The notes: generated from the sequence alone by a model not told the origin. A stretch of DNA of 64,000 nucleotides from Parashewanella curva (GCF_003675895.1 NZ_ML014771.1:1-64000), one strand, 5' to 3'. Positions 45,898 to 55,237 are shown, numbered from the stretch's first letter. Numbers and translations are program-made.

Positions 45898-47091
45898 ATG
45901 AGTACTGAACAACTGGATCAAGATATTGTAATCGTTGCGGCAAAACGTACACCTATGGGGGGCTTTCAAGGCTCTCTTTCAAGTGTACCTTCACCGACTT
46001 TAGGTGCCGTTGCAATTAAATCTGTAATGGCTGAAACAGGTATTTCAGGCGAGAAAGTTGATGAAGTACTTATGGGTTGTGTATTGCCAGCAGGTTTAGG
46101 TCAAGCACCTGCTCGCCAAGCAACGCTAGGTGCTGAACTTCCACTATCAGTAGGTGCAACAACTTTAAATAAAGTATGTGGCAGTGGTATGAAAACCGTA
46201 ATGATGGCTCATGACCTAATTAAAGCTGGTAGTGCCAATATCGTTGTTGCTGGTGGTATGGAGAGCATGAGTGGCGCACCATATTTGCTAGATAAAGCAC
46301 GTGGTGGTATGCGTATGGGTCATGGCAAAGTATTAGACCACATGTTCCTAGACGGTTTAGAAGATGCATACACTGGTGGTGCAATGGGAACCTTTGCTCA
46401 AAAGACGGCTGATGAGTACGGCATAACACGAGAGCAAATGGATGAATTTGCATTAAGTTCGCTAGAAAAAGCGAATGGAGCGATTAATTCAGGTGCATTT
46501 AAAAATGAAGTAGAGCCTGTAACTGTATCAAGCCGTCGTGGTGATACTGTTGTTGATACTGATGAGCAACCAGGTAATGCTCGTCCGGATAAGATTCCAG
46601 CACTTCGTCCAGCATTCGCTAAAGACGGCACAATTACAGCTGCAAACTCAAGCTCTATTTCTGATGGTGCAGCAGCTGTTATGGTGATGACTCGTGCTCA
46701 AGCTAAAGAGTTAGGTGTGCCTGTGCTTGCCAAAATTTGCGCTCATTCTACTCACTCTCAAGAGCCTGAAAAGTTCACGACTGCACCAGTGGGTGCAATG
46801 ATGAACCTATTAAACAAGCTAGAGTGGACTAAAGATTCTGTTGACTTATATGAAATCAACGAAGCATTTGCAATGGTAACCATGTTATCGATTTCTGAGC
46901 TTGGCTTAGATGCTGCAAAAGTAAACGTCAATGGTGGTGCATGTGCTTTAGGTCATCCAATTGGTTGTTCAGGCACTCGTATTCTAGTTTCTCTTATTCA
47001 TGCCCTTAAAAACCGCGGCTTAAAACGCGGTATGGCGTCATTGTGTATCGGTGGTGGTGAAGCCACGGCAATGGCTATCGAAGTTGAATAA
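45898..47091 (+). CDS. ivdA: Acetyl-CoA C-acyltransferase (thiolase)
   Basis: A 397-residue thiolase, the first gene of a branched-chain amino-acid degradation cluster. Active-site Cys in KVCGSGMKT and the C-terminal GGACALGHPIGCSGTR are intact. In isoleucine breakdown it would cleave 2-methylacetoacetyl-CoA. The start is ATG 45898, 5 bp after AAGGAG; an in-frame TTG upstream at 45880 lies before that site. A strong terminator separates it from mmsA. Confidence 0.92.
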   Translation: MSTEQLDQDIVIVAAKRTPMGGFQGSLSSVPSPTLGAVAIKSVMAETGISGEKVDEVLMGCVLPAGLGQAPARQATLGAELPLSVGATTLNKVCGSGMKTVMMAHDLIKAGSANIVVAGGMESMSGAPYLLDKARGGMRMGHGKVLDHMFLDGLEDAYTGGAMGTFAQKTADEYGITREQMDEFALSSLEKANGAINSGAFKNEVEPVTVSSRRGDTVVDTDEQPGNARPDKIPALRPAFAKDGTITAANSSSISDGAAAVMVMTRAQAKELGVPVLAKICAHSTHSQEPEKFTTAPVGAMMNLLNKLEWTKDSVDLYEINEAFAMVTMLSISELGLDAAKVNVNGGACALGHPIGCSGTRILVSLIHALKNRGLKRGMASLCIGGGEATAMAIEVE

Positions 47092-47102
47092 CCCATTCAA
47101 TG

Positions 47103-47132
47103 GCTGAGCTCTTTCGAGCTCAGCTTTTTTAT
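47103..47132 (+). terminator. Intrinsic terminator between ivdA and mmsA
   Basis: GCTGAGCTC, loop TTTC, GAGCTCAGC, then T-rich sequence. A 9-bp perfect stem within a catabolic gene cluster implies that much transcription ends after the first gene or that mmsA has its own promoter. Confidence 0.92.
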
Positions 47133-47182
47133 TTAAACCATAAAAATAATAAAAATACAGACATCAACAAAAGGATTGTTAC

Positions 47183-48676
47183 ATGACAACTCAAGTAAGA
47201 CATTATATTGATGGTGAGTTTGTTCTAGGTGAAGGTAGTAAACAAATCGCTGTCACCAACCCTGCAAATAATGAAATCATTGCTGTTGTAAATGCGGCCA
47301 CTGAATCTGAAGTATTAACAGCTATTGAAAGTGCTAAAAAAGCGTTTGTTACTTGGAAAGAAATCCCTGTTTCTGAGCGTGCTCGTGTGATGCTTCGATA
47401 TCAGCACTTGCTAAAAGAGCATCACGATGAAATCGCGACGATTCTAGCTAAAGAAACAGGTAAAACCTTTGATGATGCTAAAGGTGATGTGTGGCGTGGA
47501 ATCGAAGTTGCTGAGCATGCTTGTAATATCGCTTCACTGTTAATGGGTGAAACGGTTGAAAACGTTGCACGATCTATTGATACCTACAGTTACACTCAAC
47601 CATTAGGTGTGTGTGCTGGTATTACGCCATTTAACTTCCCTGCAATGATCCCTTTATGGATGTTCCCTCTAGCGATCGCTTGTGGTAACACATTCATTCT
47701 TAAGCCATCTGAGCAAGATCCAATGACGCCACAGCGTCTAGTAGAGCTATTTGAAGAAGCAGGCGCTCCTAAAGGCGTATTGCAGATGGTTCATGGCGAT
47801 AAAGTTGCCGTTGACGTACTACTTGATCACAAAGATGTAAAAGCGATTTCTTTCGTAGGTTCTGTAGCTGTAGGTCAATACATTTATAAGACTGGTACTG
47901 ACAACCTTAAGCGTGTTCAAGCCTTTGCTGGTGCGAAGAACCACTGTGTGATCATGCCAGATGCAAACAAGCAGCAAGTGATCAACAACCTAGTTGGTGC
48001 TTCAGTCGGTGCAGCTGGTCAACGCTGTATGGCCATTTCAGTTGCTATTTTCGTAGGTGAAGCGAAAGAGTGGATCCCTGAAGTTAAAGAAGCTCTAGCT
48101 AAAGTTAAGCCGGGCTTATGGGATGATAAAGATGCCGCATATGGTCCAGTGATCAGCCCGCAAGCAAAAGAGCGCGTACTTAGCTTAATAGCTCAAGGCA
48201 AAGCTGAAGGCGCTAACTGTGTACTTGATGGTAGTGAGTTCACTGTTGAAGGTTATGAGTCAGGCAACTGGGTTGGCCCAACCGTGTTTACTGACGTAAC
48301 GACTGACATGACCATCTACAAAGAAGAAATCTTTGGTCCTGTTTTATGTTGTATGACAGCTGATTCTTTGGATGACGCAATCGAAGTGGTAAACAACAGT
48401 CCTTATGGCAACGGTACGTCAATCTTTACGGCAAGCGGTGCAGCTGCACGTAAATATCAGCATCATATTGATGTTGGTCAAGTTGGTATTAACGTACCAA
48501 TTCCAGTGCCATTACCATTCTTCTCGTTTACTGGTTGGAAGGGAAGCTTCTACGGTGACCAACATGCGTACGGCAAACAAGCGGTTCGTTTCTATACTGA
48601 GACCAAAACCATTACTGCACGTTGGTTCGACTCTGATATTGCATCAGGTCCAAATATGACGATTGCACTTAAATAA
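47183..48676 (+). CDS. mmsA: CoA-acylating methylmalonate-semialdehyde dehydrogenase
   Basis: A 497-residue aldehyde dehydrogenase of the MmsA class, converting methylmalonate semialdehyde to propionyl-CoA at the end of valine degradation. Features are [32 protein letters not shown] and the catalytic Cys in [11 protein letters not shown] near residue 282. It equals ivdB in the Shewanella naming. Upstream spacing contains a terminator and then AAGGA before the ATG. Confidence 0.95.
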   Translation: MTTQVRHYIDGEFVLGEGSKQIAVTNPANNEIIAVVNAATESEVLTAIESAKKAFVTWKEIPVSERARVMLRYQHLLKEHHDEIATILAKETGKTFDDAKGDVWRGIEVAEHACNIASLLMGETVENVARSIDTYSYTQPLGVCAGITPFNFPAMIPLWMFPLAIACGNTFILKPSEQDPMTPQRLVELFEEAGAPKGVLQMVHGDKVAVDVLLDHKDVKAISFVGSVAVGQYIYKTGTDNLKRVQAFAGAKNHCVIMPDANKQQVINNLVGASVGAAGQRCMAISVAIFVGEAKEWIPEVKEALAKVKPGLWDDKDAAYGPVISPQAKERVLSLIAQGKAEGANCVLDGSEFTVEGYESGNWVGPTVFTDVTTDMTIYKEEIFGPVLCCMTADSLDDAIEVVNNSPYGNGTSIFTASGAAARKYQHHIDVGQVGINVPIPVPLPFFSFTGWKGSFYGDQHAYGKQAVRFYTETKTITARWFDSDIASGPNMTIALK

Positions 48677-48680
48677 TTTG

Positions 48681-48846
48681 TAAGTACCTGTTGATGAGTT
48701 CTTTGAAAATTATTGTGTTCAGGTTTAGTGCAGTACAAGACGCAATGAAGGGCGCATAGCTGTAGCTATGTAACCGAAATTGCAACGCCGTAGAGTACTG
48801 AAGCTGAGCACAAGAAAATCTTAAGAAACTTATTGTCAGGTACTTA
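48681..48846. repeat. 166-bp imperfect inverted repeat
   Basis: TAAGTACCTG at 48681-48690 is inverted as CAGGTACTTA at 48837-48846. Inner matched pieces include GAGTTCTTT/AAGAAACT and GTGTTCAG/CTGAGCAC, and the centre contains AGCTGTAGCT. It could form a long cruciform or RNA hairpin. It is the first of three adjacent repeats in the 434-bp mmsA-ivdC gap. Confidence 0.6.
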
Positions 48847-48858
48847 AATGAACTAAGA

Positions 48859-48953
48859 GGAACAATAATGCGAACGACAACAGAAGCGTACGTCCATGTA
48901 CTCACGACCGTGACGTCCTGTCACGGACGGTTGTCTTACCGCATTATTGCTCC
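48859..48953. repeat. 95-bp three-stem structured repeat, copy 1
   Basis: The outer stem is GGAACAATAATGCG with CGCATTATTGCTCC. Inside are GACAAC/GTTGTC, a small hairpin GTAC-GTCCAT-GTAC and a 7-bp hairpin CCGTGAC-GTCCT-GTCACGG at 48908-48926. A second 95-bp copy at 61063-61157 has different stem bases that still pair, so structure rather than sequence appears to be preserved. Confidence 0.8.
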
Positions 48954-48998
48954 TTCTGTTGTTTCTAGTTCTCAGAAGTTCACATAATTAATTTATTC

Positions 48999-49066
48999 GT
49001 CATGTCTGTGAAGGCAGGCATCTAGTGACTTTTAGCCACTAGATTTCATCATTTGAAGAAATGACA
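48999..49066. repeat. REPIN-like element, degenerate
   Basis: GTCATGTCTGTGAAGGCAGG...ATCTAGTG on the left faces CACTAGAT...ATGAC on the right, with an internal CTAGTG/CACTAG pair. It is related to the element at 8641-8724. Confidence 0.55.
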
Positions 49067-49110
49067 AAAAATAGAAATTATTCAAATTTTAGAATCTCAG
49101 GAGTTTTCGA

Positions 49111-50268
49111 ATGGATTTTAACTTAAACGAAGACCAACGCCAGTTTGCTGATTTAGCTCGTCAATTTTCTCAAGAGCAGCTAGCACCTTTTGCCGCGAAA
49201 TGGGACGAAGAACATCATTTTCCAAAAGACGTTATCCAGCAAGCAGGTGAACTAGGTTTTTGTTCATTGTATTCACCTGAATCGGAAGGTGGCATGGGGC
49301 TTTCACGCTTAGATGCTTCGATCATTTTCGAAGCCTTGTCAGAAGGTTGTACCGCTACTACAGCAATGTTGACGATTCATAATATGGCAACTTGGATGGT
49401 TACCACATGGGGAACTGAAGCATTCCGTGCTAAGTGGTCAGAAGATTTGACAACAGGTCAAAAACTGGCTTCATATTGCCTAACTGAACCGGGTTCTGGT
49501 AGTGATGCAGCATCATTACAAACCAAAGCTGTTCGTGACGGTGATGAGTATGTTATTTCAGGCTCGAAAATGTTTATCTCTGGTGCGGGTGATACTGAGT
49601 TATTAGTCGTAATGTGTCGTACTGGTGAGCCAGGTCCTAAAGGCATCTCTGCAATTGCAATTCCTGCTGATGCTAAAGGTGTGATTTACGGTAAAGCGGA
49701 AGACAAAATGGGTTGGAATGCTCAGCCTACACGTTTGATTACTTTCGAAGAAGTACGTGTTCCAGTAGAAAACTTGTTAGGCGAAGAAGGGCAAGGTTTT
49801 ACTTTTGCCATGAAAGGGCTTGATGGTGGTCGTATCAATATTGCGACATGTTCAATTGGTACTGCGCAAGCTGCACTTGATCGTGCAACGGAATACATGA
49901 AAGAGCGTAAGCAATTCGGCAAGCCATTAGCCGCTTTCCAAGCGTTGCAGTTTAAACTTGCAGATATGGCGACGGAATTAGTTGCAGCTCGTCATCTGGT
50001 TCGTCTTGCAGCCTTTAAATTAGATACTAAAGACCCAGAAGCAACGGCATATTGCGCAATGGCGAAACGTTTTGCAACTGATATCGGTTTCCAAGTGTGC
50101 GATGCCGCACTGCAATTACACGGTGGATATGGTTATATTCGTGAATATCCATTAGAAAGACATTTCCGTGATGTTCGTGTGCATCAAATCCTTGAAGGTA
50201 CAAACGAAATCATGCGTCTTATTATCAGCCGTCGTCTACTGGACGATGCCGCAACAGAAATCCGTTAA
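49111..50268 (+). CDS. ivdC: Acyl-CoA dehydrogenase (isobutyryl/2-methylbutyryl-CoA type)
   Basis: A 385-residue FAD-dependent acyl-CoA dehydrogenase. Conserved blocks are YCLTEPGSGSDAASLQTKA, GSKMFISGAG, the FAD-binding QLHGGYGYIREYPLERHFRD, and the C-terminal LEGTNEIMRLI. The context (mmsA before, hydratase and hydroxyisobutyryl-CoA hydrolase after) points to isobutyryl-CoA or 2-methylbutyryl-CoA as substrate. SD CAGGAG. It starts a tightly spaced block that runs to ivdG. Confidence 0.93.
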   Translation: MDFNLNEDQRQFADLARQFSQEQLAPFAAKWDEEHHFPKDVIQQAGELGFCSLYSPESEGGMGLSRLDASIIFEALSEGCTATTAMLTIHNMATWMVTTWGTEAFRAKWSEDLTTGQKLASYCLTEPGSGSDAASLQTKAVRDGDEYVISGSKMFISGAGDTELLVVMCRTGEPGPKGISAIAIPADAKGVIYGKAEDKMGWNAQPTRLITFEEVRVPVENLLGEEGQGFTFAMKGLDGGRINIATCSIGTAQAALDRATEYMKERKQFGKPLAAFQALQFKLADMATELVAARHLVRLAAFKLDTKDPEATAYCAMAKRFATDIGFQVCDAALQLHGGYGYIREYPLERHFRDVRVHQILEGTNEIMRLIISRRLLDDAATEIR

Positions 50269-50281
50269 TTGAGGTTAGCTA

Positions 50282-51055
50282 ATGTCAAATATCATTCAAA
50301 AAATCGAAGGTAATACTGCAATTCTTACTATTAGCAACCCGCCTGCAAATACGTGGACGGCGGAGAGTTTGCAAGAATTGAAAGCAGTAGTAGAGTCATT
50401 AAACGCTAACCGTGAAATTTATGCCTTAGTGATTACTGGTGAGGGTGAAAAGTTCTTTTCAGCTGGTGCAGATTTAAAACTGTTTGCTGACGGTGACAAA
50501 GGTAACGCATCTTCAATGGCGAAACACTTTGGTGAAGCGTTTGAAACTCTATCAGCGTTCCGTGGTGTTTCTATTGCTGCTATCAATGGCTATTCAATGG
50601 GTGGCGGTTTAGAAGTTGCGCTAGCTTGTGATATTCGTGTAGCTGAAGAGCAAGCGGTAATGGCATTACCAGAAGCGACCGTTGGCTTATTGCCTTGTGC
50701 AGGTGGTACTCAAAACCTTACTGCATTAGTGGGTGAAGGTTGGACTAAGCGCATGATCCTTTGTGGTGAACGCTTAGATGCGGCTAAAGCGGAAAAAATT
50801 GGCTTAGTTGAAGAAGTGGTTGCCAAAGGCGAAGCACTCAATAAAGCTATTGAGCTTGCGAAAAATGTAGCCAAGCAAAGCCCAAGTAGTGTGGCGGTTT
50901 GTAAAAAGCTCATTCAAGCGGGTCGTATTATGCCTCGTACTCAAGCTTTACCACTTGAGCGTGAATTGTTTGTGGGCTTATTTGACACTGAAGATCAAAA
51001 AGAAGGTGTAAATGCCTTTTTAGAAAAACGCAAAGCAGAGTGGAGAAACAAGTAA
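50282..51055 (+). CDS. ivdD: Enoyl-CoA hydratase
   Basis: A 257-residue crotonase-fold protein. The oxyanion-hole segments AGADLKLFADG and NGYSMGGGLEVALACDIRVA are present, as is the catalytic Glu region PEATVGLLPCAGGTQ. It would hydrate methacrylyl-CoA or tiglyl-CoA in this pathway. It is 13 bp after the dehydrogenase gene. Its TAA overlaps the next ATG by one base. Confidence 0.93.
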   Translation: MSNIIQKIEGNTAILTISNPPANTWTAESLQELKAVVESLNANREIYALVITGEGEKFFSAGADLKLFADGDKGNASSMAKHFGEAFETLSAFRGVSIAAINGYSMGGGLEVALACDIRVAEEQAVMALPEATVGLLPCAGGTQNLTALVGEGWTKRMILCGERLDAAKAEKIGLVEEVVAKGEALNKAIELAKNVAKQSPSSVAVCKKLIQAGRIMPRTQALPLERELFVGLFDTEDQKEGVNAFLEKRKAEWRNK

Positions 51056-52176
51056 TGACAAGCGAACAGGCTGTTGTTTTTCAAACTCTTGGCACTGCTT
51101 CAGGCAAGCTTATTGGTATTGCTACTCTAAACATGGAAAAAGCGTTAAATGCGCTAAACCTTGATATGGTTAGAGCGCTAACCAACCAGTTGATGGCATG
51201 GCAGCAAGACAGTGAGATCTCTTGTGTCGTGCTTGATGGTGCGGGTGATAAAGCCTTTTGTGCGGGTGGTGATGTTCGTGCCATCTATAAGCAATCCATT
51301 GCTAATCCAGGTGAAATAGCGTCAGAAGCTGAAACTTTTTTCTCTGAAGAGTACCAATTAGATTATCTTATCCATGAGTTTGGCAAACCTTTCTTAGTCT
51401 GGGGACACGGTTTTGTCATGGGAGGCGGTGTTGGCTTGATGGCTGGCGCAAGTCACCGTGTCGTTACTGAAACTTCTCGCATTGCAATGCCAGAAATCAC
51501 CATTGGTTTATACCCAGACGTTGGCGGAAGTTATTTCCTAAACAGAATGCCAGGTAAGTCTGGTTTATTTTTAGGGCTAACGGCTTATCAAATGAATGCC
51601 GCTGATGCTTGCTATGTTGGCTTGGGCAATCATTTCTTAAACAATGATGATAAGCAACTCATGTTTGACGCTCTAGCCACATTGGATTGGTCAGATGATG
51701 TAGCACGAAATCATCTATGGCTGGATGACATGCTCAATGAGTTGAGTGTTAAAAGTCCTATAGCGAAAGGCGAGAGCACCTTAGCGAATAACCAAGGTCT
51801 AATTGATAGCTTAATGGCTGGCAACTTAGATGACATTATGGTGCGAGCTAGCAAACTAGAGACGGATGAAAAGTGGCTATCACGCGCAATTGGTGCACTG
51901 TTAGCAGGTAGTCCAATCAGTGCGCAACTGGTTTATGAGCAAACTCAATTAGATAGCAAACTCAGTCTGGCAGATATTTACCGTTGGGAACTCATTGCCA
52001 GTGTAAATAGTTGTGCTCACGGGGATTTTTGTGAAGGTGTTCGAGCCTTATTGATTGATAAAGACAGAAATCCGAAATGGAAGTATTCTTCCCATGATGC
52101 AATTCCAGCTTCGTTAATGGAAAAAATTACAACGATGCCTTGGGAAATTCATCCACTTCAACAACTAGGACAATAA
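51055..52176 (+). CDS. ivdE: 3-hydroxyisobutyryl-CoA hydrolase
   Basis: A 373-residue crotonase-superfamily protein of hydrolase length. It has AFCAGGDVRAIY, WGHGFVMGGGVGLMAGASHRV and PEITIGLYPDVGGSYFLNRM, the pattern of 3-hydroxyisobutyryl-CoA hydrolases that free 3-hydroxyisobutyrate in valine breakdown. ATG 51055 overlaps the preceding stop by one base, so translation is coupled; an upstream in-frame GTG at 51040 is unlikely to be used. Confidence 0.93.
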   Translation: MTSEQAVVFQTLGTASGKLIGIATLNMEKALNALNLDMVRALTNQLMAWQQDSEISCVVLDGAGDKAFCAGGDVRAIYKQSIANPGEIASEAETFFSEEYQLDYLIHEFGKPFLVWGHGFVMGGGVGLMAGASHRVVTETSRIAMPEITIGLYPDVGGSYFLNRMPGKSGLFLGLTAYQMNAADACYVGLGNHFLNNDDKQLMFDALATLDWSDDVARNHLWLDDMLNELSVKSPIAKGESTLANNQGLIDSLMAGNLDDIMVRASKLETDEKWLSRAIGALLAGSPISAQLVYEQTQLDSKLSLADIYRWELIASVNSCAHGDFCEGVRALLIDKDRNPKWKYSSHDAIPASLMEKITTMPWEIHPLQQLGQ

Positions 52177-52188
52177 GGGAATAAGAGC

Positions 52189-53088
52189 ATGATAAAAACC
52201 ATTGCGTTTATCGGTCTTGGTAACATGGGTGGCCCAATGGCGGCTAACCTGCTAAAGGCTGGATTTAGTGTTAACGTATTCGATCTTGTACCAGAAGCCA
52301 TTGCTAAGTTGGTTGAACAAGGTGCAACTGCGTTTGATTCTGCAACAGATGCAGCCAAAAGTGTTGATGCGGTAGTGACCATGTTACCCGCAGGTAAACA
52401 CGTAAAAAGTCTGTATTTAGGTTTTGTTGATCAAGACGGCCTGTTAGATGTTGTTAATGCAGATACGGTATTAATTGATAGCTCAACGATTGATGCTGAA
52501 AGTGCAAAATTAGTGGCTAACCAAGCGGCAGAAAAAGGCATTGAGTTTATTGATGCTCCAGTATCAGGTGGTACTGCTGGTGCGGCGGCGGGTACATTGA
52601 CCTTTATCTGTGGTGCGTCAGATGCTGCGTTTGATAAAGCGAAGCCGGTTTTAGAAGCAATGGGCGCTAATATCTTCCATGCTGGTAGTGCTGGTGCAGG
52701 GCAAGTCGCTAAGATTTGTAACAACATGCTTTTGTCGGTACTTATGGTTGGCACATCAGAAGCGTTACAGTTAGGTAAAGATCACGGCTTAGACCCTAAA
52801 GTACTTTCTGAAATTATGAAAGTGAGTAGTGGTGGAAACTGGACGCTAGAAAAGTATAATCCTTGCCCTGATGTGATGGAAAGCGTTCCATCATCGAATG
52901 ACTACCAAGGTGGCTTTATGGTGGATCTGATGGTGAAAGACTTAGGTCTTTCTCAAGAAGCGGCATTATTAACAAATTCCAGTACACCAATGGGCGCATT
53001 GGCTCGAAGCTTATATGTTAATCACGCTCGTCAAGGTCATGGTCGTCGTGATTTCTCAAGTATATTTGAACAGTTTTCTAAAAAGTAA
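52189..53088 (+). CDS. mmsB: 3-hydroxyisobutyrate dehydrogenase
   Basis: A 299-residue NAD-dependent beta-hydroxyacid dehydrogenase: N-terminal IGLGNMGGPMAANLL, substrate-site DAPVSGGTAGAAAGTLTFI, and the catalytic Lys in GQVAKICNNMLL. It oxidises 3-hydroxyisobutyrate to methylmalonate semialdehyde, which mmsA in the same cluster uses. It equals ivdF. It begins 12 bp after the hydrolase gene. Confidence 0.95.
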   Translation: MIKTIAFIGLGNMGGPMAANLLKAGFSVNVFDLVPEAIAKLVEQGATAFDSATDAAKSVDAVVTMLPAGKHVKSLYLGFVDQDGLLDVVNADTVLIDSSTIDAESAKLVANQAAEKGIEFIDAPVSGGTAGAAAGTLTFICGASDAAFDKAKPVLEAMGANIFHAGSAGAGQVAKICNNMLLSVLMVGTSEALQLGKDHGLDPKVLSEIMKVSSGGNWTLEKYNPCPDVMESVPSSNDYQGGFMVDLMVKDLGLSQEAALLTNSSTPMGALARSLYVNHARQGHGRRDFSSIFEQFSKK

Positions 53089-53099
53089 GGGATCATCTA

Positions 53100-53855
53100 A
53101 TGGATGTAAAAGGTAAGGTTGTCGTCATTACTGGCGGTGCAGGTGGTTTAGGTTTCGCAATGGCGCAATCGTTTGCCAAAGCTGGGGCGAAACTCGCGCT
53201 TATCGATGTTGATCAAGAAAAATTAGAAAAGGCTTGTGCGCTATTGGGTGATACCGAAGTACAAGGTTATGCCCTTGATATTACCGATGAAGAAGATGTT
53301 GTTGCAGGGTTCCAATATATTCTGGAAGACTTAGGTCAAGTGAATGTACTGATCAACAATGCGGGTATTCTACGTGACGGAATGCTACTAAAAGCTAAAG
53401 AAGGTGAAGTAACTGCCCGTATGGCTTTAGAGCAGTTCCAGTCAGTGATTAACGTAAACCTAACAGGTTCATTCTTGTGTGGTCGTGAAGCTGCTGCTGC
53501 CATGATTACCTCTAAGCAACAAGGTGTGATCATTAATATCTCTAGCTTGGCGAAGGCGGGGAATATCGGGCAGACTAACTATGCGGCGTCTAAGGCTGGC
53601 GTTGTTGCTATGTCAGTGGGCTGGGCAAAAGAGCTCGCTCGCCATGGCATTCGCAGTGCAGCGATTGCTCCGGGTGTTATCGAAACTGAAATGACAGCCG
53701 CTATGAAGCCAGAAGCCCTTGAGCGCTTAGAAAAGATGGTTCCAGTAGGGCGTTTAGGCCAGGCTGATGAAATTGCATCTACGGCTAAGTTTATTTGCGA
53801 AAACGATTATGTAAATGGTCGAGTATTTGAAATTGATGGTGGGATTCGTTTGTAA
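53100..53855 (+). CDS. ivdG: SDR-family 3-hydroxyacyl-CoA dehydrogenase
   Basis: A 251-residue short-chain dehydrogenase with TGGAGGLGFA, NNAG, catalytic Ser in NISSLAKAG and YAASKAG. By position as the last gene of the ivd cluster it likely oxidises 2-methyl-3-hydroxybutyryl-CoA in isoleucine degradation. It is 11 bp after mmsB and has a terminator behind it. Confidence 0.9.
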   Translation: MDVKGKVVVITGGAGGLGFAMAQSFAKAGAKLALIDVDQEKLEKACALLGDTEVQGYALDITDEEDVVAGFQYILEDLGQVNVLINNAGILRDGMLLKAKEGEVTARMALEQFQSVINVNLTGSFLCGREAAAAMITSKQQGVIINISSLAKAGNIGQTNYAASKAGVVAMSVGWAKELARHGIRSAAIAPGVIETEMTAAMKPEALERLEKMVPVGRLGQADEIASTAKFICENDYVNGRVFEIDGGIRL

Positions 53856-53877
53856 TTATCCGTAATTCATGTAGATT

Positions 53878-53905
53878 AGCCGAAGTTCGTTGCTTCGGCT
53901 TTTTC
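53878..53905 (+). terminator. Intrinsic terminator after ivdG
   Basis: AGCCGAAG at 53878-53885, a 7-base loop, CTTCGGCT, then TTTTCTTT. It ends the valine degradation transcript. Confidence 0.9.
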
Positions 53906-53925
53906 TTTAATACTGACACAAAAAA

Positions 53926-54150
53926 ATGCAACAGTTAGAGTGGATAGTGCAAAAAGCACTCTTGATTATAGGAATTATCGGCACTGTAGTTATGTACGGT
54001 GGTTGCGCTTATTTATTTTTAAAGGGAGCGCCACTCAATCTCGAAGTGTTGTTTTTATTACCTTGTCCACTAATTTGTATCTTTTTGGGTTTGAAGTTTA
54101 ACCATTCTAGAACGAAGCCAAAACCTGCCAAGCCCTCCATGGAAGCCTAA
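53926..54150 (+). CDS. Small membrane protein
   Basis: A 74-residue protein with two hydrophobic helices (about 10-32 and 40-57) and a basic, proline-containing tail (RTKPKPAKPS). Both ends are predicted cytoplasmic by charge. No family recognised. It begins 20 bp after the ivdG terminator without a strong Shine-Dalgarno element. Confidence 0.55.
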   Translation: MQQLEWIVQKALLIIGIIGTVVMYGGCAYLFLKGAPLNLEVLFLLPCPLICIFLGLKFNHSRTKPKPAKPSMEA

Positions 54151-54240
54151 TTCCAAATTAATCTTGCTTTAGATTTATTGAATCTAACTCGCTTTTATTT
54201 ATGATCTTTTACGTATCAAATAATTTTGGGAGTCTAAGTT

Positions 54241-55209
54241 TTGGCTGTAAGCAATGTTTCTAGTTACATGCAACCTGCAATGAATGGTTTAGCACTTCAA
54301 GTCGCTCAGAGAAAAATAAAGCAAAGTCAAATATTATTGAAAATCAACGGCCATCAATATAGGTTGGATCTTTTTTTATCTAGACGGGAAGTAAAGGTAT
54401 TACATATGGACTTTCATACTGAAAATAACGCCTTTACTACTGTACAAGCAGAAAAAGATTATATTGTAAAAAATCTTTTTCGCTTTATAGAAAAGGCTGA
54501 AGAATTTATTCTGAATCAAAAACTACAGCAGTTTAAAACGTTGCAATCAAGCGCTGAACCTTCATTGAAGCCAGCATCTGCACGTCTCACCTCCGTTCAT
54601 AGGAGCATTTCTGAACCTTTATCGAGAGGTGGTGCAGATAAAGACGGTACAAAAAATTCAGTATTCCATATAGATATAGCTGAGTGGAACAAACATAAAA
54701 AAGAAGCAAAGGCTCGTCAAACAGTCTCACAACCAACCACTCCAAAGGTAACCGTTTCAGCTACACAATACGCTAAATATGTTGTTGGTTTTGGTTGTTC
54801 TCAGCAGGTAACTAAACATGATCCTTTTGATTGGGATAATGAGCTAAACTGGGGCGTTCTACAAAATGAAAAGAAAGCCCAATTAAAGTACAGTTCCATT
54901 GAAAAAAGTGAAGACAAAACCCTTACTGAAGATCTAGATGAGCAGTACCCCCATGTAAGTTCTGATAGTCCTTGCGGATCTCCAGAATTAGGTTATTTGT
55001 TCTGCAGCCAACTAGCAATGGATGGAAATCCAGTTGAAATGGTTGAAACAAAGCCTGTAACACTTGCTCAAGGCAAAGACATTCATAAAGAACCAAACCT
55101 AAAAGGATTTGCACAGGAACCTTCTACGTCTATACCCGTTCGTACAAAAACTGATATTAGAGCTGTGCGCAGAGAAAAAAACTTATTTAAAGGGTTAATG
55201 TTTTCCTAG
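54241..55209 (+). CDS. Unrecognised protein, TTG start
   Basis: A 322-residue protein from TTG 54241 (GGGAG element 8-12 bp upstream). The N-terminal ~100 residues look folded (LKINGHQYRLDLFLSRREVKVL, helical KNLFRFIEKAEEFIL). The remainder is low in hydrophobics and rich in Ser, Thr, Pro, Lys and Glu, suggesting disorder, with a basic C-terminus (RAVRREKNLFKGLMFS). No signal peptide or catalytic motif. It reads like a lineage-specific or secreted effector-type protein; that is an impression only. Confidence 0.65.
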   Translation: MAVSNVSSYMQPAMNGLALQVAQRKIKQSQILLKINGHQYRLDLFLSRREVKVLHMDFHTENNAFTTVQAEKDYIVKNLFRFIEKAEEFILNQKLQQFKTLQSSAEPSLKPASARLTSVHRSISEPLSRGGADKDGTKNSVFHIDIAEWNKHKKEAKARQTVSQPTTPKVTVSATQYAKYVVGFGCSQQVTKHDPFDWDNELNWGVLQNEKKAQLKYSSIEKSEDKTLTEDLDEQYPHVSSDSPCGSPELGYLFCSQLAMDGNPVEMVETKPVTLAQGKDIHKEPNLKGFAQEPSTSIPVRTKTDIRAVRREKNLFKGLMFS

Positions 55210-55237
55210 ATGCCGTTCCCAATTAGATTTTTGATTG

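Noticed and set aside
48681-49066. Small RNA gene or riboswitch controlling ivdC
   Set aside because: The elements are repeated elsewhere in unrelated context (oleC-oleD), so a gene-specific riboswitch is unlikely; they are reported as repeats instead.
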